Assembly (NCBI GenBank): GCA_026545765.1
Contig: CM048844.1
Span: 59,182,932-59,246,931, forward strand
Length of the DNA stretch: 64,000 nt
Reading direction: 5' to 3'
Origin: Plantago major
Lineage: Eukaryota > Streptophyta > Magnoliopsida > Lamiales > Plantaginaceae
Every line of letters begins with the position of its first letter. Within the stretch, counting starts at the first letter, position 1. Positions 13,153 to 25,300 of this stretch are shown here, piece after piece. A program made the position numbers and the translations under genes. Below the pieces are notes generated by a model. That model did not search any database. It was not told the origin of the DNA and was given only the letters and a program-made list of their open reading frames with translations.

Positions 13153-13751
13153 GTGCAGAACACTCTAAAGAAAAATCCAACATGGAATTTTGATAATGGA
13201 TGTGGGAAGCACATGACTGGAGACAAATCAAATCTGGTCAACTACAAAGTATGCAATACAGGACCAGATATCAGGTTTGCTGGAGGAGAAGTGAATCCAA
13301 CTGTAGGATTTGGTGATTTACATATTAGAGCCCTTACAGTCATTGGAGGTACATGTAAAGGGATTGAAATATAATCTTCTAAGCATGAGTCAATTTGTTG
13401 ACAAGGGGTTCTCGGTAAAGATCAAATCCAAATTCTGCAAACTAATTGACAATGAGTCCAAACAGGTAGTCTTGGTTGCTAGGCAGAAAAGAAGTATCGA
13501 TGTTGTTGACTGGACATCTGCCACAAAGAATGCCTCATGGTGAGTCAATTAGGCCACACTGAGAAAAATTGGCTATGGCATAAAAGAATGAGTCACTTGA
13601 ACTTCCAAACTCTGAACAAGCTAGCCAAGAAAGAATTGGGTGTTGGTTTACCTAAGATGGCATACAGAAAAGATGGAGTATGCTTAGCTTGCCAACTAGG
13701 GTAACAAGACAACGCATCTTTCAAGTCTAAAACTAGACATTCCAGTGTAAC
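13153..13751 (+). pseudogene. Copia protease and GAG-pre-integrase remnant
   Basis: The segment reading FDNGCGKHMTGD corresponds to the copia protease active site, normally DSG, here DNG. It is followed by the LLSMSQ...DKGFSV protease end and then WLWHKRMSHLNFQTLNKL, the zinc-finger GAG-pre-integrase domain. It is frameshifted near 13370 and cut off before the integrase core. Confidence 0.8.
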
Positions 13752-13931
13752 GCCACTGTAACTATTACACATGGATCTTTGCATTAGTGAAATTGTGAGG
13801 AAAAAACACACGTAGGAAGGCCAGATTTTGTCCACACCAAAGGTTAATTTTGTCACTATAAACAATGTATTGTGACAATTCTCTAATTTGTCAGAATTAC
13901 ATTGTCACAACAGATGCAATTTCTTGTAGTG
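13752..13931 (-). mobile_element. CACTA-like transposon terminus (one end only)
   Basis: Read on the minus strand from 13931 the sequence begins CACTACAAGAAATTGCATC, the typical start of plant CACTA (En/Spm) elements. Subterminal copies of a TTGTGACAAT-like motif follow on both strands (13870-13880, 13900-13910). The opposite end is not in the neighbourhood, so only a fragment is present. It separates the copia fragment from LINE2. Confidence 0.55.
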
Positions 13932-16659
13932 TATGTAAATCAGTTTCCACATGATCTTTGCAAACAACACACATAGGATCAACTAAAATATGCCGTCGAA
14001 TTAAATGAGTGGAAATAGGAAGCCCACAGTTCAATAATCTCCACACAAAAACTTTCAATTTATTTGTCAAATTTAATTTCCAAAACGAAAGACCATCGGA
14101 GCAGCAGAACAAGGACCAGCCGTATGAATAGTAGTATGCAATTTTTTCAGATCACGAAAAAGGTAGTAGGCTGTCCTAACAGTGTAGTAGCCACGCTTGT
14201 GTTGGTTCCAGATTCGAGTATCCTCAATGGTACTAACAGCAAGAGGAATTCGAAGAATATCCCTAATATCCTCGTCCCAAAAAACCATGTTCAACAGATC
14301 CAAATCTCAAGAAAGCCCGTCTTCCGATATAAAATTCGCCACAGCAATATGACCCAATTGATAAAGATCATGGGTGACAGGTTTGAGCTTAATATCCCTA
14401 GGAATCCAATTATCATTCCACACATCTACTTTCTCACCATTGCCGATTCTCCACCTATACCACTCCTCACCATATCAATAGTACCAAAAATACTTTTCCA
14501 AGTGAACGAACAATTAGAGGTAAGTCGAGCATCAAAAACATCACAATCAGGAACGTATTTAGCTTTAAGAACATGACTAAGGAGAGCATCAGGATTATGG
14601 ATAATGCGCCAAACTTGTTTCCCAAGCATAGCTAATTAAAAGAAGGTCACGAAAACCCATTCCCCCATCCCTTTTACTCCTGCAAAGGGAATCCCACTTA
14701 ACCCAGTGGATCTTCTTATTCTGGCCATCACCCCCACCAAAAATGCGAAATAATAGCCTCCACCTCATGTAATTAATACTCGAGAAGCTTGAAACAACTC
14801 ATAACACAGGTGGGTATAGACTGGAGAACTGACTTAACCAGAACTTCCTTAACGGCTTTGGATAAATGTTTTTCCCCAAACCCCTGAGTTTTGGACCAGA
14901 TCCTCTCCCTTAGCTAACTACAAACCTCTCTTTTCCAATGACCCATCTCTGTTGGTAACCCCAAGTATTTCTCATGCTTATCAACTACCCTAACAGGAAG
15001 ACAGCTTCTCACATCCTCCACAATATCTATCCCCACATTATGACTAAAGACAACAGTAGATTTTTCCATATTAATTTCCTGTCCAGAAGCTACACTATAT
15101 TTATGCAAAATATTAGCAATAGCTAGAGCGGAATGACAAGTAGCCGCACAAAATCAAAGTGTCATCAGCAAACAACAAATGTGAGATCCTCGGTGCTTGA
15201 GGGCTAACTGCGACCCCCTTTAATACCTCTCTCCGTTCCGCATCCAGAATAAGAGAGCTAAAAGCTTCGGTGCCAAGAAGAAACAGATACGGGGATAGAG
15301 GATCCCCTTGACGCAAACCTCTTGTGGAGTGAATTTCCCAGAAAGCTCCTCGTTGATCAGCGGCATCACTTTGGTACTCAAAGTTTCAACGACTTCATCG
15401 ATTTCATTCCCAGTCGGCTGTCTTGAAGCAAGATTGTCTGAAATTATTCAGACGCTATTTTCCCCCATCTCCTCTACTGATTCTTGTAAAACACCATGGT
15501 TATAAGTCAAACCTCGAATACAATTTTGAGCCGCCCTCTTTGATGTTTGGGAGTGGAAGAACTTAGTATTTCGATCTCCCTCTACCATCCACTGGGCTCG
15601 AGCTTTCTGTTTCCAACCATCCACTGGGCTCGAGCTTTCTGTTTCCAAATGATTTCCTCCTGATCCAAATACTCCTCCAAATCGAGTTTCTTTTTCTGAT
15701 TAGCTCCTTCACTTCCACAGTGAATGGTTTCGACTGCAGATCTGCCAACTCTCGATTGAGTTTTTCGGATCGCCGCCTGAACATTCCCAAAGCTTGTTCT
15801 GCTCCAATTGATGAGACCGACATGACAATTATCGAAATTTTTGAGTATTTCAGCATCTTCATCCCAATTCTCGGTAACTGTGTGTATGCAGCCATCTTTT
15901 CTATGCCACACTTGTTCAAAGTGGAAGACCTTCTTGGGTTTATGATGTGCGGGCCGGACCAAATAAGTGATGTAATATGGGCTGATGATCCGATCTACGA
16001 CAACAAAGGTGCTTAACTTGTGGTTGTGGGAATAGTTGGCTCCATTGGGAATCAGCTACTGCCCTATCAAACCGGAGCTTAGTATTAAAAGGAATATCCC
16101 GGTTATTTGTCCATATAAACGGATACCCTTTTAAACCCAAATCCATCAGATCATTATGTGCTAATGCTTCACGAAAATCCCGAAACCTCCATTCTGGTGT
16201 AGGCACCCCATCCATTTTTTCAGCAGGATTTAACGTCTCATTAAAATCTCCAATCACCATCCAAGCTAAACTAAAGACATTCCCCAGTTGCATTAATAAC
16301 TCCCAAGTGACTTTACGTTTGCTAGTATCTGGTTCCCCATAGAAACACGTAAACCTCCAATAAATATTCGAGCTTCTTGCAAGTTGCACATTCGCATCAA
16401 TATGATTTTTTCCATAACTAATAATCGAGATAGAACATTCTTTATCCCATAACAAAGCCAATCCTCCCAAACGACCAACAGACGAGACACCAACACCATA
16501 CATATTTAAGTGAACCATCAAATTGTCAATCTCACGAGAACTTCGTTGAGTTTCCATAATAAATACAATACGGGGACGGAGATCTTGTATAAGACCCCAT
16601 AAGGCACGAACTGTCCAAAGGTTCCCCAGACCTTGACAGTTCCAACTCAAGCATCTCAT
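13932..16659 (-). pseudogene. LINE2 ORF2: APE endonuclease and reverse transcriptase
   Basis: ORF2 supplies the nicking endonuclease and RT for target-primed reverse transcription. From the ATG at 16659 a 239-codon open segment starts MRCLSWNCQGLGN and carries the APE motifs, including a GDFNE stretch and an SDHQP end, so the endonuclease fold is complete. A frameshift lies at about 15960-15940. The RT is seen at 15316-15113 with MRQGDPLSPYLF and the catalytic FADD. An RT zinc-binding (zf-RVT) segment with KVFVWRLL and CVVCKDHVETDLH lies at about 14112-13930. A 32-bp tandem duplication at 15585-15648 shifts the frame. Many stops. Confidence 0.85.
15585..15648. repeat. 32-bp tandem duplication inside LINE2 ORF2
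   Basis: Two perfect copies (15585-15616 and 15617-15648) of a unit starting ccatccactgggctcgag. Thirty-two is not a multiple of 3, so it shifts the ORF2 frame. Confidence 0.95.
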
Positions 16660-18377
16660 TGGGATAGGCGGAGTTGCACAACAACCTTCGCCTCTGGTGA
16701 AGAACGAGTGGATGGATCAAGGACTTTCTTTTGTTTTTTAGGACCTGGTTTAGGAGATGGCATATCCATAGCACCGTTGGATCTTTTCTTGGGTATCGGG
16801 ACAGTAGGAACGGTGGCTGCCTTTTTGCTACCTAAGGGACGACCTCTACGCCTATTCACTTTAGTGGGTGACTTACAATTATGGTGTTTGGGTTGGGTAG
16901 GAGAACGAATTTTAATGGCTCGACTGGCTGGATGTGAAACACGACTAGAAATGTGGGATAGGAACAGATTTTTCATTTCTAATCGCAAATCAACATCTGG
17001 ATTCAAAAAATGCGATTGGACTACAGTTGGATATAGATCAGTATTGGGCTGGGGAAAAGTAGGGGACGGCTCATCTAGGAGTTTGGTCTGAATATCTGCT
17101 GAAAGGATATTGGGAAGTGTTGGGCTAATGGAAGAGATCATTGGGCTAGAAGTAGGAGATGGGTCGAGATGGGTATGGATTTGAGTGGGCTGGGTAGGTT
17201 GTTTGGGTGGGGCTAAAGGCAGTGTATTTGGGTCAACTACCATATATGTTGACTCAGTAAAAGGTGGAGCAAAAGGAATAATGACCCTGAACTGATTGCC
17301 TACATCGTGATCTCAAGAATCCAAACAAATCTCAGAATTATTCTCCTCAACTTCAATCAAGATCTCCTTACCCTTAACTCTTCCATTAGTTCATGGGAAC
17401 TTTCAGAACTAAGAATCCCATTTCTGGTAATGATCGGGGCGTATCTCTCCAGGGCATTGAAATTCCATAATTACCCTCACTTGGATTTTTGAAATTTCAA
17501 GGGGTACCCAACGTATCACCGGAACGGGATGAATTGTCGCCACGAAACTCCGGGTTCCTGTATTGTTGCTGCTGTTGACCCCTAATTAATTGTAGGCTGC
17601 CATTAACGTACTTTGGTTGCTGCGCATTGAAGTTTGTTAGCAACCAATTACCATATGATAACATATCCTATTTAATTTCCCCCGTCCCACTATCTAGGTC
17701 AAAGCATGCTCTGCAATCCTTAACCAGATGTTCCAAAACGCCGCAATAATAACAAAAATTGGGTAGCCTCTCATTAGTAATGCGCACTTGAATTTCTTGA
17801 TTATGAGGTCCCTGTGCCTTAATCATACGACGTAATGGCTTGGTGATATCAATCAAAACTCGAAATCTCATAATGGAACCAGCATATAGCCCTTCTGCGG
17901 TGTGTTATCAAAACCCAGAAACCTGCCCATGGCATTACCAAGAACTGTAGCCATTCCTTTATGCATCAACGTAACAGGCAACCCATGAGCTTGGACATGA
18001 AATTTGCAAAAATCAAGGTTGACTGATGACGGATCAGTACCAGCTTCCAATTGCTTTAACACCACCAAATTTTTATCGAATGCCCACGATCCTTGAGAAA
18101 GAACTCTGCATTTATCAATAACATGTTCAAATCGAAACATTAAGCGGTCCTCTCCTATTTTTTGTAAATGAACAGTACGGATTGTGTTCCAAGCTCCAAC
18201 TAGGGTTCGTTTAAAAGATTCAAAGTGAATGGCTTTCCTCGATAAAACTCGACCCACTAGACACAACTCAGGGTCAATGGCAACCGTATTCCACACCTCA
18301 TCTGGGATCACGACCTTAGTTTCCTCCATATCAGTACGATTTAGCTTACTGTCCAAATCCTCAATCGTTTTGTCCAT
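16656..18377 (-). pseudogene. LINE2 ORF1: DUF4283 RNA-binding protein with CCHC knuckle
   Basis: ORF1 of plant L1 elements is an RNA-binding chaperone. Starting at ATG 18377 (MDKTIEDLDSKLNRTD), the DUF4283 domain runs to about 17870, where a frameshift interrupts it. The next frame continues MRFRVLIDITKPLRR and then a CCHC knuckle CYYCGVLEHLVKDC (about 17765-17725). A Pro-rich C-terminal part occupies 17243-16656. Its stop codon overlaps the ORF2 start as ATGA. Stops separate these blocks. Confidence 0.8.
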
Positions 18378-18599
18378 GACGCAAACTGAAACAAAAGAGT
18401 AGCCCCTGAAACTATGAGTATAAGAGGGCACGATGACCAGCCTGGAGATCCTGTAGAACCACAACACAAAAAAACAAAAGCTGCACCCAAGCACCAGAAT
18501 TAGGGTAGGCTTAGGACGCTTCGAGGAAAGACAGAGAAAGAATAAAACTGAAAAGAGGTGCATTATCTTATGACAAAAGAACGAGATTTTTAGAGAGTT

Positions 18600-19337
18600 T
18601 TTTTTTTTAAAGAAACGTTTCAGATCAAAACTAGGGCAAAAAAACGCAACAAAGCTTTAACAACCATATTCTTGCAGCCTTGATCAGAACACACTCGACA
18701 ATAATTTATGGCCTCACGTAAACACTCGGACAATTTGGGGATGAGAACTCACAGGTTTACGGTTTAAAGAAGAACAAAGATTGAGCTCACAAGAAGAGAG
18801 AACTCAATCTCCAACCTAGAGAGAGAAGCTATTCATCTTCGCGGTTCTATCCCATCTCATTGCATCTAACTAATGACTAGTTATCACTTCGTTTTAAACC
18901 TGATCGACTTTCTTTATCTTTAGCTCCTTCTTGTTCACCTTTATATCTTTCATCATTTATTTTAACTTTTCCACAAAACTTACACGCTAATCAACCTTAA
19001 TATATGAAGTTTCCGGAAACGGACTTATATTTAACAACACTAAGAGGAAATGTTACAACTTCTTCCCCATAAACAAACAATAAAATAATAATTTAATTAG
19101 CTATATGTAATCGCCTCTAGATGTACATCTAACTTCTGCATTGGCTAACCAAATTGCATACCAAACAAACATATCATTCAATCTCCTATATATAATTGCT
19201 TCTTAAAAATCAAATATTCCACTTAAAGCCATCCGTTTGACTTATATATAATTTGCTGCGAGACGATTTTCATTCTTCATCTTCGCGGTTCTATCCCATC
19301 TCATTGCATCTAACCAATGACTGGTTATCGCTTCGTT
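18600..19337 (-). other. 3' flank of AAE13 with a duplicated terminal exon
   Basis: No separate gene is visible. Bases 18833-18938 are a near-copy (about 106 bp) of 19276-19382, which is the last coding exon plus adjacent 3' UTR of AAE13. The copy has kept an open 45-bp coding part (18938-18894) that encodes [14 protein letters not shown] and a stop, and an AG dinucleotide just upstream, so it could serve as an alternative last exon. The rest (18940-19275) is AT-rich and has no feature I can name. Confidence 0.65.
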
Positions 19338-22300
19338 TTAAACCTGATCGGCTAGCTTTATCTTTAGCTCCTTTTTGTTAACCTGAGTACCAAACAGAAA
19401 AGAACATGCAGTTAGAATACTTGCTTGCATGGTTTAATAACTTCCAGCTGCTGCATCAAGCATATAAAACCAAGGGAGATAAAATGCTTTATCACCTTTC
19501 CCATGGCATTACGAGGCATGACATCCCACAGTAAAAGGCGGGTTGGTATCTGAAAAAAAAGAGCAAGTAATCTGGTGGTGTAAGAAAACATAATCGTGGC
19601 AAAAGAGATATTTCAAATCAACTGGTAATCAGGTTTCTCTAATGAACAACACTCTAAACAGAAAAGCAATGGAGATACCTTGTACGGTGCAAGCTTCTCT
19701 TCAGCCCAGCTGGTAAGTTCTTCCAAAGTAAGAGCAGGCTTCATCTCTTCTTCTCGTGTCTTCTTAATCTCTGAAATAGGTATAACTACTGCAGTTACAG
19801 CTTCCCCGTAGGTTTTGTCAGGCAAACCCAACACACAACATTCTGCAATAGCCGGATGCTGCAGAAATAGAATTTAACGTGCGAGTAACATCAATCAAAC
19901 AACCATATTTTTCTTATGTAGGGAAATTCATCCAAATACTGAGTCATTAATTAAAACAAACCTCCAAGAGAACAGCTTCAATTTCTAGAGCAGATAATTT
20001 GTAACCGCCAACCTTCATAATATCAGCATTGGTACCTGAATCGTGCATTAGAATATGAGATAATTAAAAATGAGTTCCTCTACATGTACTAAAAAATTTA
20101 CTTTTTTCCCATGCTACCACTGTGGTCGCAAACTTTGGTGGTACCTCTTTTTTTTTTCTTTCAAAAAAATACATGGTCCATATCACAGGTTTAGGATTAC
20201 TTTGGATTGTAAACATGGTAACTGTGAAACGCTGGACCCCCTTTGTATGTCGTAATTACACATTAGTATCACTTAGTCGAACAATTATGATTTCATCCAA
20301 TTAGATGTAAACAATTACACTTTAGTTCAAGAATTTGATCAAATTCGAATTAAAACCTGGAAAAGTCAATTTTGCCCCTCAAATTATTGGATTTTGGAAG
20401 TTGCCAAACAATAACACATTTTGACAAATTGTAATTCATGTCCTGGATATCTAATTTTTTATATTTGTCACCATAAGATTTCGAAAAAACTCAAATAAGC
20501 CCCCAAACTTCTATTTCAATTTGTAAATTATCCCCAACTTCAATCCTAGATCAAATCTATACTTTGAACATCAAATCAAAATCCGAAAACACAATTGAAA
20601 CATTTAATCGAAATCGGAGCATAACAACTCCGATTGGACTTTAATGCAGCTCCGATACAGTTCTGAAGGAACTGTAGCAGCTACAATTCTGGGGCTTTAT
20701 TTGAAGAAAGAGAAGGAACAAGATAGAGGAAGAAATTCACCGGAGAAGAAGATAATAAGAAGAGAAGGAAGTTGAGAAGATGGAGGAAGAAGTATGTTGG
20801 AGAAATGCAGGAAGAAGATGGTTTTTTTAATTTTATTTTCTTTATTTAAATTCCATGTTTGGTTGTTTCATCTGAAACAACTTAATTAAGCTGGTCAAAG
20901 GAATTATGAGTTTTTTGACTAAACTGTAATTGTTCCACTAAGTGATATAAATTTGAGAAACACCATTCTAAATGTAAATGGGGGGCTCTATGTAATAATC
21001 TCGTGAAACGCTCCACTAGACTTGGCATATGATTGTTACAAACTTTTGCGACAGACCGTCTTTTGGAGAGATCAGATCAACATCATGTGATTAACCCTGG
21101 CAAGAGGTGGCTAGTGGTAAGGAGTACTGTATGCAGAAAGTGCAGAGTTCGAATCCTGGCAGCGTCAATTATTGAAAGGAGTTATAAGGTGGTTAAGGCA
21201 AGGAGTTATAGGGTTGTTGAGGCGGAAGACAAGAAGTAGTGGTAATTGAGCCCCTGTAATATAATTAGCTTATTCAAAAAAAAAAAAAATCGTATCTATA
21301 ATAAACCTGCATTATCTGCATTTCTAAATATGTGATGTTTGTAACTAAACATTCTATGTTGTAACAAAATATGTGATGTTTGATCTCGTCTCTTCGAGAA
21401 ACAGTATATCGCAAAAGTTACTCAATTGTATAGCCATGATAATTGTGAGATGAATAATTTATATCGAGATCAGATGATAGTCATGCAAAGTCTGAGATCA
21501 ATCCATCAGGTCAGCGGCTCAAAAAAAAGAAGACTTACGTCCCAAAATGACATAGTATCCATCTTCATCGATTCTAGCAGCATCTCCAGTTTTAAAGAAT
21601 CCACCATGGACAAATGACTCTTTCGTCACCTGGTAATTGCAGCGAAAAAAGAAATCTCAAGTTAGAATTCAAGATGCAAATGGGCTTTTGCGAGTTGCTA
21701 AGCTAAAACATTTGGATATTGTCAGATCACAGATGTACATTGATACTAAGCGCACCTCAGGAAGTTTCCAATATTCTTTGAATAACGAGGGACTTTTAAT
21801 ACATAGCTCACCAGCCTCCACATTAGCATCACCACTACCATCATCCGCAATGAGCATGGCCTTTTACAATAAATAAATTTTGTAAGTGTTTTTATGTACT
21901 ACCAAATAATCTCTAACAAAATAATTTATTCATTAGAAGCTGTTTTAGGAAGAGTTTGCTGCTTTTAAGTAAATAAATCATTTTAACAGAGAAGAAAAAA
22001 AGGTTACATAATATATGAACTAAAACCATTGACCCTTCTTAGATATCACAGTAGAAAATACTAACCTGCACACCAGGCAGAGGCTTTCCAACGGTACCCC
22101 CCTTTCTTTGTCCAATCAAGGGATTAGAAAGAGCCATCACAAACTAGAAACAAAAGGCCATCACAAGAACAGTCATTAATCAAGATTATTGATCACAGCT
22201 AACAAGCAGGTAATATAAACATACAAGAAGACCTACCTCAGTCATTCCATATCGTTCCAATAGACGATGCCCAGTGATGGTTTCCCACTTTTGCATGACA

Positions 22301-25300
22301 GGAAGAGGAAGAGCCGAGGAGCCACACATCTATCACTCAATAGACGAACTGTCAAGCGAATGGCCAACGTAATATACTAAAAGATCACTGGCATAGATAA
22401 CTAAATTCACAGTTCTAATGAAAACATAAATTAAAGAAAATTTATAAACCACAGTTTTGTGGTTCATTTCCATATGGTGATCTAGACACCGATAGATATA
22501 GGAGAAATGTCTTATTTACCATGAGACGCAATTGGCTAGCAGCTGAAGCAGAAGCAGCCTGTAGTTCCGGTTCCATAGTTTCATACCCTTGTATTAAGCG
22601 TGTGTAAATGGTTGGGACCTACACAAGTAAATTAACGGTTAAATCACAGAAAAAATGTTATGTATTTCTGAACTCAATGAAGTTGTAAAATCCAGCACAA
22701 CATTGAATAAAAAGTGGCAGCTGTTAGAAGATGTTATATGATTGAAAGGATTCCCTACTCGTGCAGAAAAAGCAGGAAGGATATAGCAAATCACTAAAGG
22801 GTAATCCGCAAGTTAGGTCTAAGAACATTGACATATGGTCTTCCAGGCAACATTTGATGATTCCTATGATCTTTTCTGTGATTCCTATGATCTTTTCTGT
22901 GATTAGTAGGCCAGTGGGCCAGGGTACAGAAAAATCGGCCAGGGAGAAAACATTATCAGTAAGAAAATAAGCTGCATGACTAATAATATATATGCTTATC
23001 TTCATTAAAATTTCATGACAGCACAAGATCCTACAGCAGTTTTAATCAAGAGTATATCGAGTTGCAACAGGAACACAAGTACACAACCATGTGGTCAGAA
23101 AGGGAGTTGAGGAATAGTGGTAGAAAACATATTGAGCTTCACATAATGAAATGAAGAAATTGATGCTGGCAATATCAGAGGCTAACGTACTCCTGTAAAG
23201 GCTGTTACGGCGTCAAGTGCTTTAGTTTGGTCCTTGGGGTAAGACTCCCTCCATCTCTGCCAGACTCCCCTCACACTGAATTTTGGCATGAATTCCACCT
23301 TTTACAAACCAAATTACCAAATCAAATTAATATATCAAGCTGATGTAACTACTCAGAGCACAAGGTAAATTTAAAATTTACAAATGACAGTATAAACCAG
23401 AAAGAAGAAAGTTACCGTTGCACCTGCGTAAAGTGGAGCAAGCAGAGCATTGAAAAGACCATGCACATGTATGAAGGGAGTTAAGGAAAACTAAATTTCC
23501 ATTCAAAGTACTATCTTTATGCATCAGCCAAGTAGAGTAATGTGTGTTTAGACCAATGGCTGATTTAGAAAAAGGACATTAATGCAAGGATATGATGTAG
23601 CGGCAGGCAGTGCAGGAAACAATCCTTTGATGTGTATCCCCAAGCCTCTGTTAGCATTTGGACCTGAAACCAGGACACCAAGTTTGATATCATCAGCTAG
23701 TACATAGAAGCCAATATGTCACTCGAAGATATACTACAGTTAACATTCAAGGACAGCAGATATGTCAACTTTTCCATACTAATATGAAAATGCACAGAAC
23801 GGGTAAAAGCATTTGTAGCACAGCATTCAATCAGAATTATGTCTTACAACCTATCCCTACGACATTAACCTGTATTAGATGATCCAACACGTAGACACAC
23901 CGTAATTATTAGGAAAAACCATCCCACCATCCAAATAAGTGCTAGATTCATTCCTCTAATTTGCACCCAGCTAACAGTTAAGACCATCTAGCACAAGTTA
24001 TTCTGTCTTAAAGCAAATCCTTACGATCATGACTTCAATTAGCAATTGCTGTAAATATTAGGAAGAACCACTCCACCGCCCAACTAAGTGCAAGGTGCAT
24101 TCTTCTAATTTGCAATTATCTAGCACAAGTTATTTTTTATTCTTATCTTATTTCATCAAGTGATCAAGACTCAGTATATGGATGCACGTCACAAAGAGCA
24201 GAACCACTTTTATTAGTTGAAGAAAGAAATGCAGGGAATAAAGTACCTGTGCTAGAATTCCTTCATGAGTGTGAACAACTCCTTTAGGTTTACCAGTCGT
24301 GCCACTGGTGTATATAATCAACGCAGCCTCATCCCCTATATCCACGCATCACATTTTAATCATACAAATAATGTCAGTCGGAGCCCAAGGTAACACATTT
24401 TGAGCAAAATGTTATACATTAAGGTAACACATTTCGAGTAGAACATTATAGTTTAAGAAGGCAACACACCGCTTATCTCATGCAAAATGTTGGCATCTAG
24501 TTCTCCATTTCTCGCAGTGTTATCTTCTGTTGACTCTGTGTTTACATTCGGAACAGTAGGAAGAAGAGATAATTGAGATTTAGTCTTAGCTGCAACAGCT
24601 TTCATCAGTTCTTGGTGATCTTCAGTACTCAATATCATGGTGATTTCCTATAGGCACATGAGATTAACTTTTCTTAAAGGTATTAATGTAATTGTACAAT
24701 GCACATTTTGGACATTGTTCAGTTGTTCGATGGCAACCGAGGCCAGAGACTGGTGAATTGATATAGCTAAAATGCAATTATATCGTGCCAATTATGGATT
24801 AAGCTGCAAAACCACGGGACCCAAAAAAAGGAAGATTTCTAGGTCTTAGCATTCATTTCCAAAATACCAGGAGTTTAAAGCATGATGAAGTGTAAAGAAA
24901 GTTAAACTAAAAAACAGGCTAAAAGCAACAAAACATGGCATCGACGAACCGAATCATTCATCACATGCAGTAGCTCAGCTTCAGGGTAGCTTAATGCGAG
25001 TGGCACAGCAACACCTCCACTAAACCATGTTCCAAGTACTCCAGCAACAAACTCTGCTGATGGTTTCGCGACAATTCCAACCCTAGCTCCAGAAATATGT
25101 TTGTTTTCAACCGTGCCATTGTCCTGCAAACAATAACATAATTATTAGAAAATTTATGTGTTTCCCTCAGTAATTGTATATTATCCAAACTAACTTAACA
25201 TTACTAATCAGCAACACATGAAAGCTACTTTAAGATATAAGCTGAAATATATTGAGGACATCTACTTACGATTTTTAAATCAGCATTACACAACAAGTCG

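Larger units (their letters stand above)
10181..13751 (+). mobile_element. Ty1/copia fragment, same family as copia-1
   Basis: A 5'-truncated LTR (10181-10487), PBS (10490-10501), gag and the start of pol in plus orientation. Long stretches match the minus-strand element at 55290-58790. It stops within the GAG-pre-integrase region at about 13751, where CACTA-like sequence begins. There are many stops and frameshifts. Confidence 0.85.
13932..18600 (-). mobile_element. L1-type LINE (LINE2), decayed and 3'-truncated
   Basis: Minus-strand order: 5' region (about 18600-18378), ORF1 with DUF4283 and zinc knuckle, then ORF2 with endonuclease, reverse transcriptase and RT zinc-binding domain. The C-terminal RNase H and the poly(A) tail are missing because the CACTA-like end begins at 13931. 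The 5' limit is uncertain; no target-site duplication was found. Confidence 0.85.

Noticed and set aside
14064-14576. A 170-codon plus-strand ORF
   Set aside because: It is a shadow of LINE2 ORF2 on the minus strand, where RT zinc-binding motifs are visible.
21146-21156. A possible tRNA gene around the pol III B box
   Set aside because: No cloverleaf can be formed around the A and B boxes, and the poly(A) tail and unrelated body show a SINE.
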